Both the position numbers and the translations under genes were made by a program. A stretch of DNA of 64,000 bases from Actibacterium mucosum KCTC 23349 (GTDB taxonomy: Bacteria; Pseudomonadota; Alphaproteobacteria; Rhodobacterales; Rhodobacteraceae), in contig NZ_JFKE01000005.1 of assembly GCF_000647975.1 (NCBI RefSeq), positions 62,001-126,000 of the forward strand. The letters are read 5' to 3'. The notes under the pieces were generated by a model. The model had not been told where the DNA came from and did not search any database. It worked only from the letters and a program-made list of their open reading frames with translations. This document shows, piece after piece, positions 26,957-35,912 of this stretch. How positions within the stretch are numbered: position 1 is the first letter of the stretch; every line of letters starts with the position of its first letter.

Positions 26957-27998
26957 AGCAATTCTCCTGCCCATGGTCTGGCTGTTTTGGGTGGTTTGCG
27001 CCCAAGCACAGAGTTTTGCCGGGTTGGGCAGCGCGGCTGATGCAGGATTTGCCACGCCTGTGCGGGGTCAGGCCTTGTCCTTCCCTACGGATCACGGTGC
27101 GCATCCGGCATACCGGATCGAGTGGTGGTACATCACGGCGAACCTGCAGGCCGAGGATGGGCGCGATCTGGGGGTGCAATGGACCTTGTTCCGATCAGCC
27201 TTGGCGCCGGAGGGCGGGCAGGGCTGGTCGGTGCCGCAGGTCTGGATGGGCCATGCGGCGGTTACAACCGCTCGGCAGCATTTCACCTCCGAGCGTTTGG
27301 CGCGCGGTGGCGTTGGGCAGGCCGGGGCCGAAGCGGCACCGTTCCGGGCGTGGATCGACGGTTGGTCGATGCGCGGGAACCCCGTCACCGGCCCCGTAAC
27401 CCTAAAGGCCGAGGGACGTGACTTCGCTTATGACCTGACTTTGACGGCCAACCGTCCTTTGGTGACGCATGGAGAGGCCGGCTATTCCGAGAAATCGGAT
27501 AGCGGTCAGGCGAGCTACTATTACTCGCAACCCTTCTATGAGGTGGCCGGGGTCGTGGAACTGCCAGAGGGGCCGATCAACGTCACCGGACAGGCGTGGT
27601 TGGATCGTGAGTGGTCTTCGCAGCCGCTGGACGAAAACCAGGCCGGGTGGGACTGGGTCTCGTTGCATTTTGAATCTGGCGCAAAGCTGATGGGGTTTCA
27701 GGTGCGCGATGACCAGGGGGCGTTTACCTCGGGTACGTGGATACACGCCGACGGGCGAGTGGAGCCGTTTCGCGATGCCGTTGTGCAGTTGACCCCGGGC
27801 AAAACCGTCCGGGTGGAAGGGCGACGGGTGCCCATAGAATGGCAAGTTACCGCGCCGCGTTTCGGGTTGGATGTACAGATCACCGCGTTGAATCCCCAAG
27901 CCTGGATGCCGATGCTGTTTTCCTATTGGGAAGGCCCGGTCACCATCGCGGGCAGCCACCGCGGAAAAGGGTATTTGGAGATGACAGGATATGACTGA
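26946..27998 (+). CDS. Secreted AttH/CrtC-like lipocalin-fold protein
   Basis: A 350-residue exported protein with a signal peptide 1-22 (ILLPMVWLFWVVCAQA) and the two-domain lipocalin-like fold of AttH and carotenoid 1,2-hydratase (CrtC). Family blocks: RIEWWYITANLQ, GVQWTLFRSA, WMGHAAVTT, then GQAWLDREWSSQPLDENQAGWDWVSLH and WIHADGR. It is encoded as the third gene of the ABC exporter operon, overlapping the permease by 11 bases, so it probably accepts or modifies the exported hydrophobic molecule in the periplasm. No carotenoid genes are nearby, which argues against a CrtC role. Confidence 0.87.
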   Translation: MNVKAILLPMVWLFWVVCAQAQSFAGLGSAADAGFATPVRGQALSFPTDHGAHPAYRIEWWYITANLQAEDGRDLGVQWTLFRSALAPEGGQGWSVPQVWMGHAAVTTARQHFTSERLARGGVGQAGAEAAPFRAWIDGWSMRGNPVTGPVTLKAEGRDFAYDLTLTANRPLVTHGEAGYSEKSDSGQASYYYSQPFYEVAGVVELPEGPINVTGQAWLDREWSSQPLDENQAGWDWVSLHFESGAKLMGFQVRDDQGAFTSGTWIHADGRVEPFRDAVVQLTPGKTVRVEGRRVPIEWQVTAPRFGLDVQITALNPQAWMPMLFSYWEGPVTIAGSHRGKGYLEMTGYD

Positions 27999-28075
27999 CA
28001 GTCACGTTGCCGTTGGCACCCTGTCCGGGGCGCAAGGGTCGCGCTAAACATGGCTCGGAACAAAGGAATTTCGTG

Positions 28076-30214
28076 ATGCATGTGCCTCTACCTATAACCC
28101 GTGATCTTGTGCTTGTTGGCGGTGGGCACAGCCACGCTCTGGTCCTGCGATCGTGGGGGATGCGGCCTTTGGCCGGCGTGCGGGTGACGGTGATCAATCC
28201 GGGGCCAACCGCGCCATATTCCGGGATGTTGCCGGGGCTGGTGGCGGGGCATTACCGTCGCGAAGAGCTGGAGATTGACCTGGTGAAGCTGGCACGGTTC
28301 GCGGGCGCGCGTGTCGTGCTGGGCCGGGCCGAGGGGATCGACCGGGATGCCCGGCTGATACATGTGCCCGGACGCGCACCAATCTACTATGACCTGGCAT
28401 CGGTCGATATCGGTATCACCTCTGATCTGCCGGCCCTGCCGGGGTTCACAGATCATGCTGTGCCAGCCAAGCCATTGGGTGCTTTTGCAAGCCGGTGGCA
28501 GGCATTTGTGGCGCAAACTGTTGCGGGAAAGGCCGCGCCGCGCGTTGCGGTCATCGGCGCGGGCGTCGCGGGTGTTGAACTGGCATTGGCCTGCAAGCAT
28601 CGATTGGCGCAGGAAGGTGTCGGGGGCGAGGTCGCCTTGCTGGAAGCAGGTCCCGAACCCCTGCGCGACATTGGCAAGGGCGCGCGCGCGGCGTTGTCTG
28701 ACCAGATCGCGGCCCAGGGTGTCTCGTTGATGACCGCCGCTGCGGTGTCCGAGGTGACAGCCGACGGCGTGGTTCTGCAAGACGGTCGACAGGTAGAAGC
28801 GGCATTGGTGATTGGTGCAGCAGGCGCCGCGCCGCAAGGTTGGCTGGACCAGACCGGGCTGGCCCTGACCAATGGGTTTATCGATGTGGGCGCCGACTTG
28901 CGTGCAACCTCGGATCCATTGATTTATGCGGTGGGCGACTGCGCGCATCTGACCCATGATCCGCGACCAAAGGCGGGTGTTTTCGCGGTACGCGAAGCGC
29001 CGGTGCTGCTGCACAATCTTCGGGCCGATCTTTCAGGAGGTAAACGGCGGGAATATCACCCGCAAAAGGACTATCTGAAATTGATGTCGACCGGCGGCAA
29101 ACATGCGGTTGCGGACAAGCTGGGCCTGCGGCTTGAAGGTGACTGGCTTTGGCGGTGGAAGAACCAGATTGATCGCAGTTTTATGCGCAAATTCCACGAA
29201 CTGCCGCAGATGGATCCACCCAAGCTGCCGACCGAGGCTGCGGATGGTCTGCGTGCGATAGTTGAGAATGGCCCAATATGTGGCGGCTGCGCGGCCAAGG
29301 CGGCGGCGGATGTTCTGCACGATGGCGTTGGCCGGTTGGGCGATGATGCGGCGCTGATATCTGTCGGGGGGGCGGAACTGGCGCTCAGCACGGATCACTT
29401 CCGCGCCTTCTGGGCCGACCCGTACGTGCTGACCCAGATCGCGGTGGCGCATGCGCTGGGCGATATCTGGGCGATGGGCGGACAGCCACGCGCGGTGCTG
29501 TCGCAGGTCACTTTACCCACCGCCAGCGACCGGGTGCAACGGCACATGCTGCGCGAGATTACGGCTGCGGCACGTGCGGCGTTGGGTGACATTCCCTTGG
29601 TCGGTGGACACAGCGCAGTGGGGGCCGAACTGATGGTTGGGTTCACCGCACTGGGCCAAGCCGGTGCCGCGCGCCGCGTGACCGGGGCGCAGGTTGGCGA
29701 TGCACTGATCCTGACAAAGCCCCTTGGCTCGGGCACGCTCTTTGCGGCCGAGATGCAGGGCAAGGCAGATGGCGGTGACATCGCGCGGGCCTTGCAGACC
29801 ATGGCGCGCCCGGTCCGCGAGGATGCGGTGGTTCTGGCACCCATGGCTCATGCAATGACCGATGTCACCGGATTTGGGCTGGGGGGGCACCTGCTGGACA
29901 TGCTGCGAGACGGTGGTCTCGACGCCGAGTTGGTGTTGAACGACGTTCCGTTGATGCAGGGGGCCGCGGAACTGGCCGCAGCAGGCGTTCGCAGTTCGCT
30001 TTACCCCAAGAACGCAGAGCTGTTGCAAGCGGTCGGTCTGGACACAACATCCACCCCCCGAGCGGCCTTGTTGGCAGATCCACAAACAGCAGGTGGGCTT
30101 TTGGCGGCAGTACCAAATGGCGATGCGGCCATGGACGCAATGCAAAAGGCCGGTCTGCAGGCGTGGAAAATCGGTCTGCTCACCGAAGGCACGGGGAAAA
30201 TCAAAGCGCGCTAG
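28076..30214 (+). CDS. selD: Selenophosphate synthase SelD fused to pyridine-nucleotide oxidoreductase
   Basis: A 712-residue fusion. Residues about 1-375 are an FAD/NAD(P)-binding oxidoreductase (LVLVGGGHSHALVL at 11-24, a second dinucleotide motif VIGAGVAGVELALA near 160, and the FAD-binding IYAVGDCAH). Residues about 390-712 are SelD, which makes selenophosphate from selenide and ATP. The catalytic Cys is about C405 and the Lys K408 in GGCAAK, so this copy uses cysteine, not selenocysteine. HFRAFWADPY, GDIWAMGGQP and DVTGFGLGGHL are SelD blocks. The ATG at 28076 has AAAGGA upstream. It overlaps the convergent selU gene by 14 bases. Confidence 0.95.
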   Translation: MHVPLPITRDLVLVGGGHSHALVLRSWGMRPLAGVRVTVINPGPTAPYSGMLPGLVAGHYRREELEIDLVKLARFAGARVVLGRAEGIDRDARLIHVPGRAPIYYDLASVDIGITSDLPALPGFTDHAVPAKPLGAFASRWQAFVAQTVAGKAAPRVAVIGAGVAGVELALACKHRLAQEGVGGEVALLEAGPEPLRDIGKGARAALSDQIAAQGVSLMTAAAVSEVTADGVVLQDGRQVEAALVIGAAGAAPQGWLDQTGLALTNGFIDVGADLRATSDPLIYAVGDCAHLTHDPRPKAGVFAVREAPVLLHNLRADLSGGKRREYHPQKDYLKLMSTGGKHAVADKLGLRLEGDWLWRWKNQIDRSFMRKFHELPQMDPPKLPTEAADGLRAIVENGPICGGCAAKAAADVLHDGVGRLGDDAALISVGGAELALSTDHFRAFWADPYVLTQIAVAHALGDIWAMGGQPRAVLSQVTLPTASDRVQRHMLREITAAARAALGDIPLVGGHSAVGAELMVGFTALGQAGAARRVTGAQVGDALILTKPLGSGTLFAAEMQGKADGGDIARALQTMARPVREDAVVLAPMAHAMTDVTGFGLGGHLLDMLRDGGLDAELVLNDVPLMQGAAELAAAGVRSSLYPKNAELLQAVGLDTTSTPRAALLADPQTAGGLLAAVPNGDAAMDAMQKAGLQAWKIGLLTEGTGKIKAR

Positions 30215-31259
30215 CACCATCGATTGCGGCGGCGATGCGGGGCAGTTCTGCTGCCAATGCTGTGCCGCTGAGATCGGGCAGGTCCACAGACAGGCAGCGC
30301 GCCGCATCCACCCAGCGCGCCCGTTGTCGCGCGTAGCGTGGGTCGTAGTGATGGGTCAGCAGTCCTTCGACCAGCGCCCCGTCGTCACCTTGCGCCACAT
30401 GTTGCTGCCACGTGGCAATGCGTTCGCCTGAATGGCGCGTGGACAAAGCCGCAACCAGGTCAGCCAGCCGTGCGCGATCTGCAGAGATGTCCCCATAGCT
30501 TTGCAATAGATATCGGCGCCGGGCCTCCATCGGCGCTCGGATCTCAACCCGTGGGGCATCCTTCATCGCGGCCCAGATTGCAGGCGGCAGGTTCAGATCG
30601 CCGATCTTGCTGCTTTCGGCCTCGACAATCAGGGGGCGGGCCGGGTCCAATGCCGTCATCGCCATGGCGAGATCGCTTTCAAAGCCTTTTTGCGCAGGTT
30701 GCCCACCGGCCACACCACCAAAGATGGAGCCCCGGTGGCAAGCCAGCGCCTCGAGGTCCAGAACCTGATGGCCAGCATCTTTCAGCAGCGACAGAATCAC
30801 CGTCTTTGCGGTGCCGGTGTTGCCATCCAAAATCATCACCTTGCCCGGCCAAGCCGCGCCATGCATCGCGTTTTGCACCAAACGGCGATAGCTGCGATAG
30901 CCGCCATCGATGGTTTCGGCCCGCCAACCGATTTGTTGCAGGATGATTGCCACCGAGCCCGACCGCTGCCCGCCGCGCCAGCAGTAAACCAGCGGGCGAT
31001 AGTCGCGTGGTTTGTCGGCAAGCACCTCTTCGATATGGCGCGCCATGTTGCGCGACACCAGCGCCGCGCCGATCTTGCGCGCCTGAAAGGGGCTGTCCTG
31101 CACATAGATCGTGCCCACGCGGGCACGTTCGTCGTTGCTGAGCGCGGGCAGGTTGATGGCGCCGGGGACGCGATCCTCGGCAAACTCGGCCGGCGAGCGG
31201 ACGTCAATGACCTGGTCAAACGGCAGGTCCCGCAATTGGCTCAGATCGGTCAGTCGCAT
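30201..31259 (-). CDS. mnmH: tRNA 2-selenouridine synthase SelU/MnmH
   Basis: SelU replaces the sulfur of 2-thiouridine at the tRNA wobble position with selenium from selenophosphate, through a geranylated intermediate. The ~352-residue protein has a rhodanese domain (DVRSPAEFAEDRVPGAINLP, catalytic Cys about C93 in VYCWRGGQRSG) and a C-terminal P-loop domain (GNTGTAKT near 143-150). AESSKIGDLNLPPAIW is a family block. Starts at 31265 and 31259 are both ATG; GGGGG is better spaced for 31259. It is convergent with selD, so the selenium donor and user are side by side. Confidence 0.94.
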   Translation of the reverse strand: MRLTDLSQLRDLPFDQVIDVRSPAEFAEDRVPGAINLPALSNDERARVGTIYVQDSPFQARKIGAALVSRNMARHIEEVLADKPRDYRPLVYCWRGGQRSGSVAIILQQIGWRAETIDGGYRSYRRLVQNAMHGAAWPGKVMILDGNTGTAKTVILSLLKDAGHQVLDLEALACHRGSIFGGVAGGQPAQKGFESDLAMAMTALDPARPLIVEAESSKIGDLNLPPAIWAAMKDAPRVEIRAPMEARRRYLLQSYGDISADRARLADLVAALSTRHSGERIATWQQHVAQGDDGALVEGLLTHHYDPRYARQRARWVDAARCLSVDLPDLSGTALAAELPRIAAAIDGASAL

Positions 31260-31363
31260 CGGCATATCCCCCTGATAGGCAATCCTTTTGTCTAACGCCA
31301 CTGCATTCACCGCTGACAAACGGGTTTGGCCGCGCAATACTCGGCACAACCAGGGAGGAATGG

Positions 31364-32497
31364 ATGCAAACTCGGATCGCGCTGTTGCAGCAATCGGGGC
31401 TGGAACGGCCTTATTCGCAGTCAAAACCGCTGAAAATCGTTCAGGCAGAGCTTGGGGAGCCGGGGCCGGGCGAGATGAGGGTGCGCATGGCGGCGGCGGG
31501 GCTGTGCCATTCGGACCTGTCCACCATCAACGGCGACCGCCCGCGCGAGATGCCGATTGCGCTGGGCCACGAAGCCTCGGCCGTGGTCGAGGCGGTGGGC
31601 CCGCATGTCACCGCCTTTGAACCGGGCGATCACATCGTTTTGGTCTTTGCCGGGTCCTGTGGGCAATGCACGCCATGCGCCGAGGGGCGCCCGTCGCTGT
31701 GCGAGCCGGCCTTTGTCGCCGCGGGCGGCGGTACGCTGATCGGCGGCGACCGACGGATCAGCGTGGATGGCCACGCTGTGAACCACCATCTGGGCGTGTC
31801 GGCCTTTTCCGAACGCGCCATCGTGGCCGAGGCGTCTTGTGTGAAGATCGACAAATCCGTTCCCCTGGAGCGCGCGGCGTTGCTGGGCTGTGCGGTGCTG
31901 ACCGGGGTGGGGGCGGTGCTGAACTCGGGCGAATTGCGCGTCGGGCAGCGGGCCGCGGTAATCGGGTTGGGCGGTGTTGGTCTGGCCGGGTTGCTGGGTG
32001 CGATTGCCGGCGGGGCGCGGCAGGTGATCGCGGTGGATCTGGCGCAGGACAAGCTGGACTTTGCCCGCGAACTGGGCGCGACCCATACGATCAACCCCAC
32101 AGATGACACCGCGGTGGAACAGGTGTTGGAGATCACCGATGGAGGCGTTGACCTTGCCGTGGAACTGGCCGGTTCGGTGCCCGCGCTGGAGTTTGGCTGG
32201 AACATCACCCGGCGCGGGGGCACCTGTGTGACCGCCGGGTTGCCGCACCCGTCCAAGGCGCTGTCGGTGCCCGCCGCGGCCCTGTCGGTCAGCGAGAAAA
32301 CGCTGCGCGGGTCATATGTGGGCTCTTGCGTGCCCAAGCGCGACATCCCGCGCTTTGCCGATCTGATGATGCAGGGGCGGTTGCCCATCGAAAAGCTGAT
32401 GACACACACGCTGAGCCTGGATGAGATCAACGAGGGGTTCGAGCGGCTGGCCGAAGGGGCTGCCATCCGGCAGGTGATCACCTTCGACCAGGACTAA
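31364..32497 (+). CDS. Zinc-dependent alcohol dehydrogenase
   Basis: A 377-residue medium-chain alcohol dehydrogenase with both zinc sites. Catalytic ligands are about C48 and H69/E70 (GLCHSDLS, LGHEASAVV), with a further Cys in ALLGCAVLTGVGAV. Structural ligands are C99, C102, C105 and C113 (SCGQCTPC...LC). The Rossmann motif GLGGVGLAG lies near 203, followed by an acid in VDLAQDK, so NAD is likely. The overall pattern is of the class I/III or aryl-alcohol type, including a longer loop after the structural zinc. The substrate is uncertain. The ATG at 31364 has GGGAGG upstream. It ends 3 bp from the convergent VWA gene. Confidence 0.92.
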   Translation: MQTRIALLQQSGLERPYSQSKPLKIVQAELGEPGPGEMRVRMAAAGLCHSDLSTINGDRPREMPIALGHEASAVVEAVGPHVTAFEPGDHIVLVFAGSCGQCTPCAEGRPSLCEPAFVAAGGGTLIGGDRRISVDGHAVNHHLGVSAFSERAIVAEASCVKIDKSVPLERAALLGCAVLTGVGAVLNSGELRVGQRAAVIGLGGVGLAGLLGAIAGGARQVIAVDLAQDKLDFARELGATHTINPTDDTAVEQVLEITDGGVDLAVELAGSVPALEFGWNITRRGGTCVTAGLPHPSKALSVPAAALSVSEKTLRGSYVGSCVPKRDIPRFADLMMQGRLPIEKLMTHTLSLDEINEGFERLAEGAAIRQVITFDQD

Positions 32498-32500
32498 GGT

Positions 32501-34444
32501 TCAGCGCGACAAGCTGTCAGCCAGGCGCATCAGGGTGATGGCCTCGGCGCGGTAGCCAAACGGGTCGTCGCCCTTGGCCGCGTTGGCCAGCGCGATGGCG
32601 TCGGAATAGGACCAGTCGCCGGTATAGACGCTGCCGCGCAAAAGCTGGCCGAACCCGGCGATGGCGGTGGCGAACTGCGCCTCAGACTTGGCGGCGGTTT
32701 GCAGCGGGATCGGGGTTTCGATCAGCTGGCTGGTGTCGTCGCCCGGCGCCTTGTAGCGCAGGCGGAGGAAACCCAGCTCATCCGCCGGGCCGCTTTCGGC
32801 CTCTTGCGCACGATAGCGCAGCGGGTCGTTGAGCGCGGCGGGCGATCCTGCGGGCGTCACCTCGTAGATCGCGGTGACCGCGTGGCCCGCGCCGATCTCG
32901 CCGGCATCCACCTTGTCATTGTTGAAATCCTCGCGCCGCAGGGCCCGGGTTTCATAGCCGATCAACCGGTATTCGGCGACGGTGGCGGGGTTGAACTCGA
33001 CCTGCACCTTCACATCGTTGGCGATGGGGAAAAGCGCGCCGGTCAGCTGATCAACCAGCACCTTGCGCGCCTCACCCAGCGTGTCGATATAGGCCGCCTG
33101 ACCGTTGCCGTTCTGGGCCAGCGCCTGCATCGTGGCATCGTCCAGATTGCCACGACCAAAGCCCAGCACCGACAGGTAGGTGCCGGTGTCGCGCTTGTCG
33201 GCGATAAAGGTTTTCAGCGCCTCGGGGTCGTGGATGCCGACGTTAAAGTCGCCATCGGTGGCCAGGATCACGCGGGTGACATCGCCCTCATCGGCCATGT
33301 CCTCGGCCACCGCATAGGCCTGTTGCAATCCGGCTTGCCCGGCGGTGGAGCCACCAGCCGCGAGGTTATCCAGTGCCGCCATGATCGTGGCGCGGTCTTC
33401 GGCGCGGGTGGGGGCCAGCACCTGCCCGGCGCTGCCGGCATAGGTGACGATCGAAACCTGGTCGGCGGGCCGCAATTCTGCCAGCATCAGCCGGAAGGAT
33501 TGTTTCAACAGCGGCAGCTTGTTGGGCTGGTTCATCGAGCCGGACGTGTCGATCAGGAACACCAGGTTCAGCGGCGGGCGGGTGTCGATCTCGGGCAGCG
33601 CGCCTTGCAGCGCGATGTGGACAAGCTGCGTGTCGGCGTTCCACGGGGTGCCCGTCACGGTGACGGTGGGTTGGAACGGGGCCTCGCCATCGGGCGCGGG
33701 ATAGGTATAGGGGAAATAGTTCACCATCTCTTCGATCCGCACGGCCTGCGCGGGGGGCAGGTGGCCGGCCATCAGCGATTGGCGGACCACCGCATAAGAC
33801 GCCGTGTCAACGTCGATGGAGAAGGTCGAGACCGGGTAGTCGGCCACCACTTTCAGCGGGCTGGCCGGTTCGTTGGCAAAGCTTTCGGTGTTGGGTGGAG
33901 CGTCGGCAAATTGCACGTCCATGTCTGTGTGAAAAGTCGTTGGTGCGTTTGCCCCGGCGATGATGCCCAATTCGGGGGCACCGGTCACGCTGATACCTTG
34001 GCGTTCCGCTTTCGCTGCAGGTGGGGAAGCCAGACGCATGTCTGCTGTTATTTCTGGTGCGGGCGCGGTGTTTTCCAGCAAGGGGGAAGACAGCTCTTCA
34101 ACGATGATTGGCGGTTCTGTAACGGAAACCGGTGTGCCAAACCGCATGGGCTCGGGCCCATCCATTTGCGGCAATACGACCACCACGGCCAATCCGACGG
34201 CCACGAGGCCAGATGTCGTCGCAAGCGCGGTGCGCGCGGTAAGCATGTTCAGCATCTTTCCAACTCCTTCAATCAGACCTGCGCCGGATGTCCGGCGCTT
34301 GTTGGTCTGACGGGTGTCGGAGGTATTTTCTTGGAGCGCGGCAAAGCTTTTCTGCGCAAGTTCCAGATGCGCAGCCTTGGTTGATGCATCGGGCGCAGGC
34401 GTCGCGCGCAGGGCGGATTTCAGGTGGTCCAGCTCGTCTGTCAT
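32501..34444 (-). CDS. YfbK-like von Willebrand factor A domain membrane protein
   Basis: A 647-residue protein: a cytoplasmic N-terminus (1-65), one membrane helix (about 70-90, ALATTSGLVAVGLAVVVVLP), then a large periplasmic part. That part has a YfbK N-terminal domain (VSTFSIDVDTASYAVVRQSL, about 205), a VWA domain whose MIDAS metal site is DTSGSM near 298, and a C-terminal DUF3520-type region. VWA domains bind partner proteins through a metal ion. Its ATG overlaps the stop of the ECF sigma factor gene (ATGA), so the two are co-translated. The cytoplasmic N-terminus could hold the sigma factor at the membrane; that is inference. Confidence 0.88.
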   Translation of the reverse strand: MTDELDHLKSALRATPAPDASTKAAHLELAQKSFAALQENTSDTRQTNKRRTSGAGLIEGVGKMLNMLTARTALATTSGLVAVGLAVVVVLPQMDGPEPMRFGTPVSVTEPPIIVEELSSPLLENTAPAPEITADMRLASPPAAKAERQGISVTGAPELGIIAGANAPTTFHTDMDVQFADAPPNTESFANEPASPLKVVADYPVSTFSIDVDTASYAVVRQSLMAGHLPPAQAVRIEEMVNYFPYTYPAPDGEAPFQPTVTVTGTPWNADTQLVHIALQGALPEIDTRPPLNLVFLIDTSGSMNQPNKLPLLKQSFRLMLAELRPADQVSIVTYAGSAGQVLAPTRAEDRATIMAALDNLAAGGSTAGQAGLQQAYAVAEDMADEGDVTRVILATDGDFNVGIHDPEALKTFIADKRDTGTYLSVLGFGRGNLDDATMQALAQNGNGQAAYIDTLGEARKVLVDQLTGALFPIANDVKVQVEFNPATVAEYRLIGYETRALRREDFNNDKVDAGEIGAGHAVTAIYEVTPAGSPAALNDPLRYRAQEAESGPADELGFLRLRYKAPGDDTSQLIETPIPLQTAAKSEAQFATAIAGFGQLLRGSVYTGDWSYSDAIALANAAKGDDPFGYRAEAITLMRLADSLSR

Positions 34445-34986
34445 GCCTGCTCCTCCTTCTGATGCAAAGCGCGAAGGTGCTTTTTCACCTGGCTCATGCG
34501 CCAGGCAATGGTGCCTTCGGAAATACCAAGAACTTCAGCAGCTTGTGCCTGAGTCAGATCTTCGCCCAGCACCAAGGCCACCGTATCGCGCAGGTCGGTT
34601 GGCAGGGCTTGCATGGCTTGCGCCAGCCAGTCATTGGCCGCGGATTGATCTGCGATCTCGGCCTGGCGTGCGACCTCCCAATCGCCCCAACCTTCGGCGG
34701 CACGCGCATGTGTTGCCGCCCGGCGACGGCGGTCATGCGCGGCGTTCACCGTCACGCGGTAAAGCCACGTCGTAAACCGCGCGGTACCCTGAAAGCTCCG
34801 CAGTTTGGCCGGCAAGGCGGCGCAGATGTCTTGGGTAAGATCTTCGGCTTCGGCACGATGTCCCGTCAGCCGGAAAGCAAAGGCAAACACGCGGTCGTAA
34901 TGCCGCGACAACAGGGTCGAAAACGCCCCGCCGTCCCCCTGTGCCGCCGCCAGGGCCAATGCCTCGTCCGAAGTGCTCATACGCAT
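34441..34986 (-). CDS. ECF-type RNA polymerase sigma factor
   Basis: A 181-residue extracytoplasmic-function sigma factor. Region 2 spans about 20-85 (FSTLLSRHYDRVFAFAFRLTG, EAEDLTQDICAAL, TWLYRVTVNAAHDRRRR). Region 4 spans about 120-175 (LPTDLRDTVALVLGEDLTQAQAAEVLGISEGTIAWRMSQ) with the helix-turn-helix that reads the -35 element. ATG codons at 34986 and 34980 are both possible. It is followed by the coupled VWA membrane gene, which takes the place usually held by an anti-sigma factor. The regulon is unknown. Confidence 0.92.
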   Translation of the reverse strand: MRMSTSDEALALAAAQGDGGAFSTLLSRHYDRVFAFAFRLTGHRAEAEDLTQDICAALPAKLRSFQGTARFTTWLYRVTVNAAHDRRRRAATHARAAEGWGDWEVARQAEIADQSAANDWLAQAMQALPTDLRDTVALVLGEDLTQAQAAEVLGISEGTIAWRMSQVKKHLRALHQKEEQA

Positions 34987-35042
34987 GACATTGGGTTTGA
35001 CGCGACCCCGCGGTCAATCCTTGGCCGCAGGGGAAAGTTTTT

Positions 35043-35912
35043 TCAGGAAACCCTTTGCAACGGTGCGCCGTGGGTTGTCATTTGGTCCATCGTTGTCTCG
35101 GACACGCGTTCGGTACTGAGACGGTGCAACAATTCCACATGACAACTGGTACCGGTTTTCAGAAAGATCGACCTCAGGTGCGATCTGACCGTGGGTTCAC
35201 GAACGTTCAGCTTGTTTGCAATGGATTTGACCAGCATGCCTTCCTGAACCAACACGCAAACTCGGTACTCACAACGGGTCAACCCCAATGGATTGGCTGC
35301 GTCCAAAACCCGGAACTGTTGTTCTTGTCCAAATGCATGAACGTTGTTTGATCCGGCATTCTTCTGGGCCGTTCCGGGCAGGCGAGATTGCCAGGTTTTG
35401 GCCAGAGTTGGGGCCAAAATCGTCAAAAGGTTCCGATCAGCTTCGGCCACTTCCGTGGTGAAGTGCAGTTCCAAATAGTCTGACGTTTCCGACTCGCCGG
35501 ACAGGCGGATGGCAACGACATCGCGTGTTTTGCTGGATGACATCCTTGTGTGCAGCGTGATCAGCGCGTCGCGGTTCATCATCCCGTTTCGCTCGGCTTC
35601 TTTCAGCGATATCACCGACCCAACACGCATGACATGCAGGTGTTCACCAAGCATTTCGCGCAAGTAAGAACTGGGCCGCGATCCTGAATACTGATCCTTT
35701 TGGTCTATCGTCGATGCGATGATCTTTAACGAAATCCGACCCTCTACTTGCCGCAAAAGCGACGCACTGTCCGCGCGCACGGTTTCAGCCAGATGAACCA
35801 GCGAGCTTTTTACGTCACCATGCCCATGCAGGGTTTCTACCCATTCGGCCAAAAGATCCAACGAACCTGGTGCCGGGGCAAACGGATTGCCCCCATACGT
35901 TTCACTCAGCAT
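35043..35912 (-). CDS. LuxR-type transcriptional regulator
   Basis: About 289 residues. The C-terminus carries a LuxR/GerE helix-turn-helix (LTRCEYRVCVLVQEGMLVKSIANKLNVREPTVRSHLRSIFLKTG, written across about 215-265) that binds DNA as a dimer. The N-terminal ~200 residues have no recognisable autoinducer, PAS or receiver signature. The ATG at 35912 follows GGGAGGGGGAT; an ATG at 35969 would add 19 residues and lacks such a site. It is divergent from the Tad pilus genes across an AT-rich region, so it may control pilus expression; that link is positional only. Confidence 0.8.
   Translation of the reverse strand: MLSETYGGNPFAPAPGSLDLLAEWVETLHGHGDVKSSLVHLAETVRADSASLLRQVEGRISLKIIASTIDQKDQYSGSRPSSYLREMLGEHLHVMRVGSVISLKEAERNGMMNRDALITLHTRMSSSKTRDVVAIRLSGESETSDYLELHFTTEVAEADRNLLTILAPTLAKTWQSRLPGTAQKNAGSNNVHAFGQEQQFRVLDAANPLGLTRCEYRVCVLVQEGMLVKSIANKLNVREPTVRSHLRSIFLKTGTSCHVELLHRLSTERVSETTMDQMTTHGAPLQRVS

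Noticed and set aside
26946-27998. Carotenoid 1,2-hydratase (CrtC)
   Set aside because: The fold matches, but there are no carotenoid genes nearby, and the gene is coupled to an ABC exporter; AttH-like is the safer name.
32699-34384. 561-codon open frame on the plus strand
   Set aside because: It lies fully antisense to the well-supported VWA gene. High GC removes stops from the opposite frame; the peptide is His/Arg/Gly-rich with no domain.
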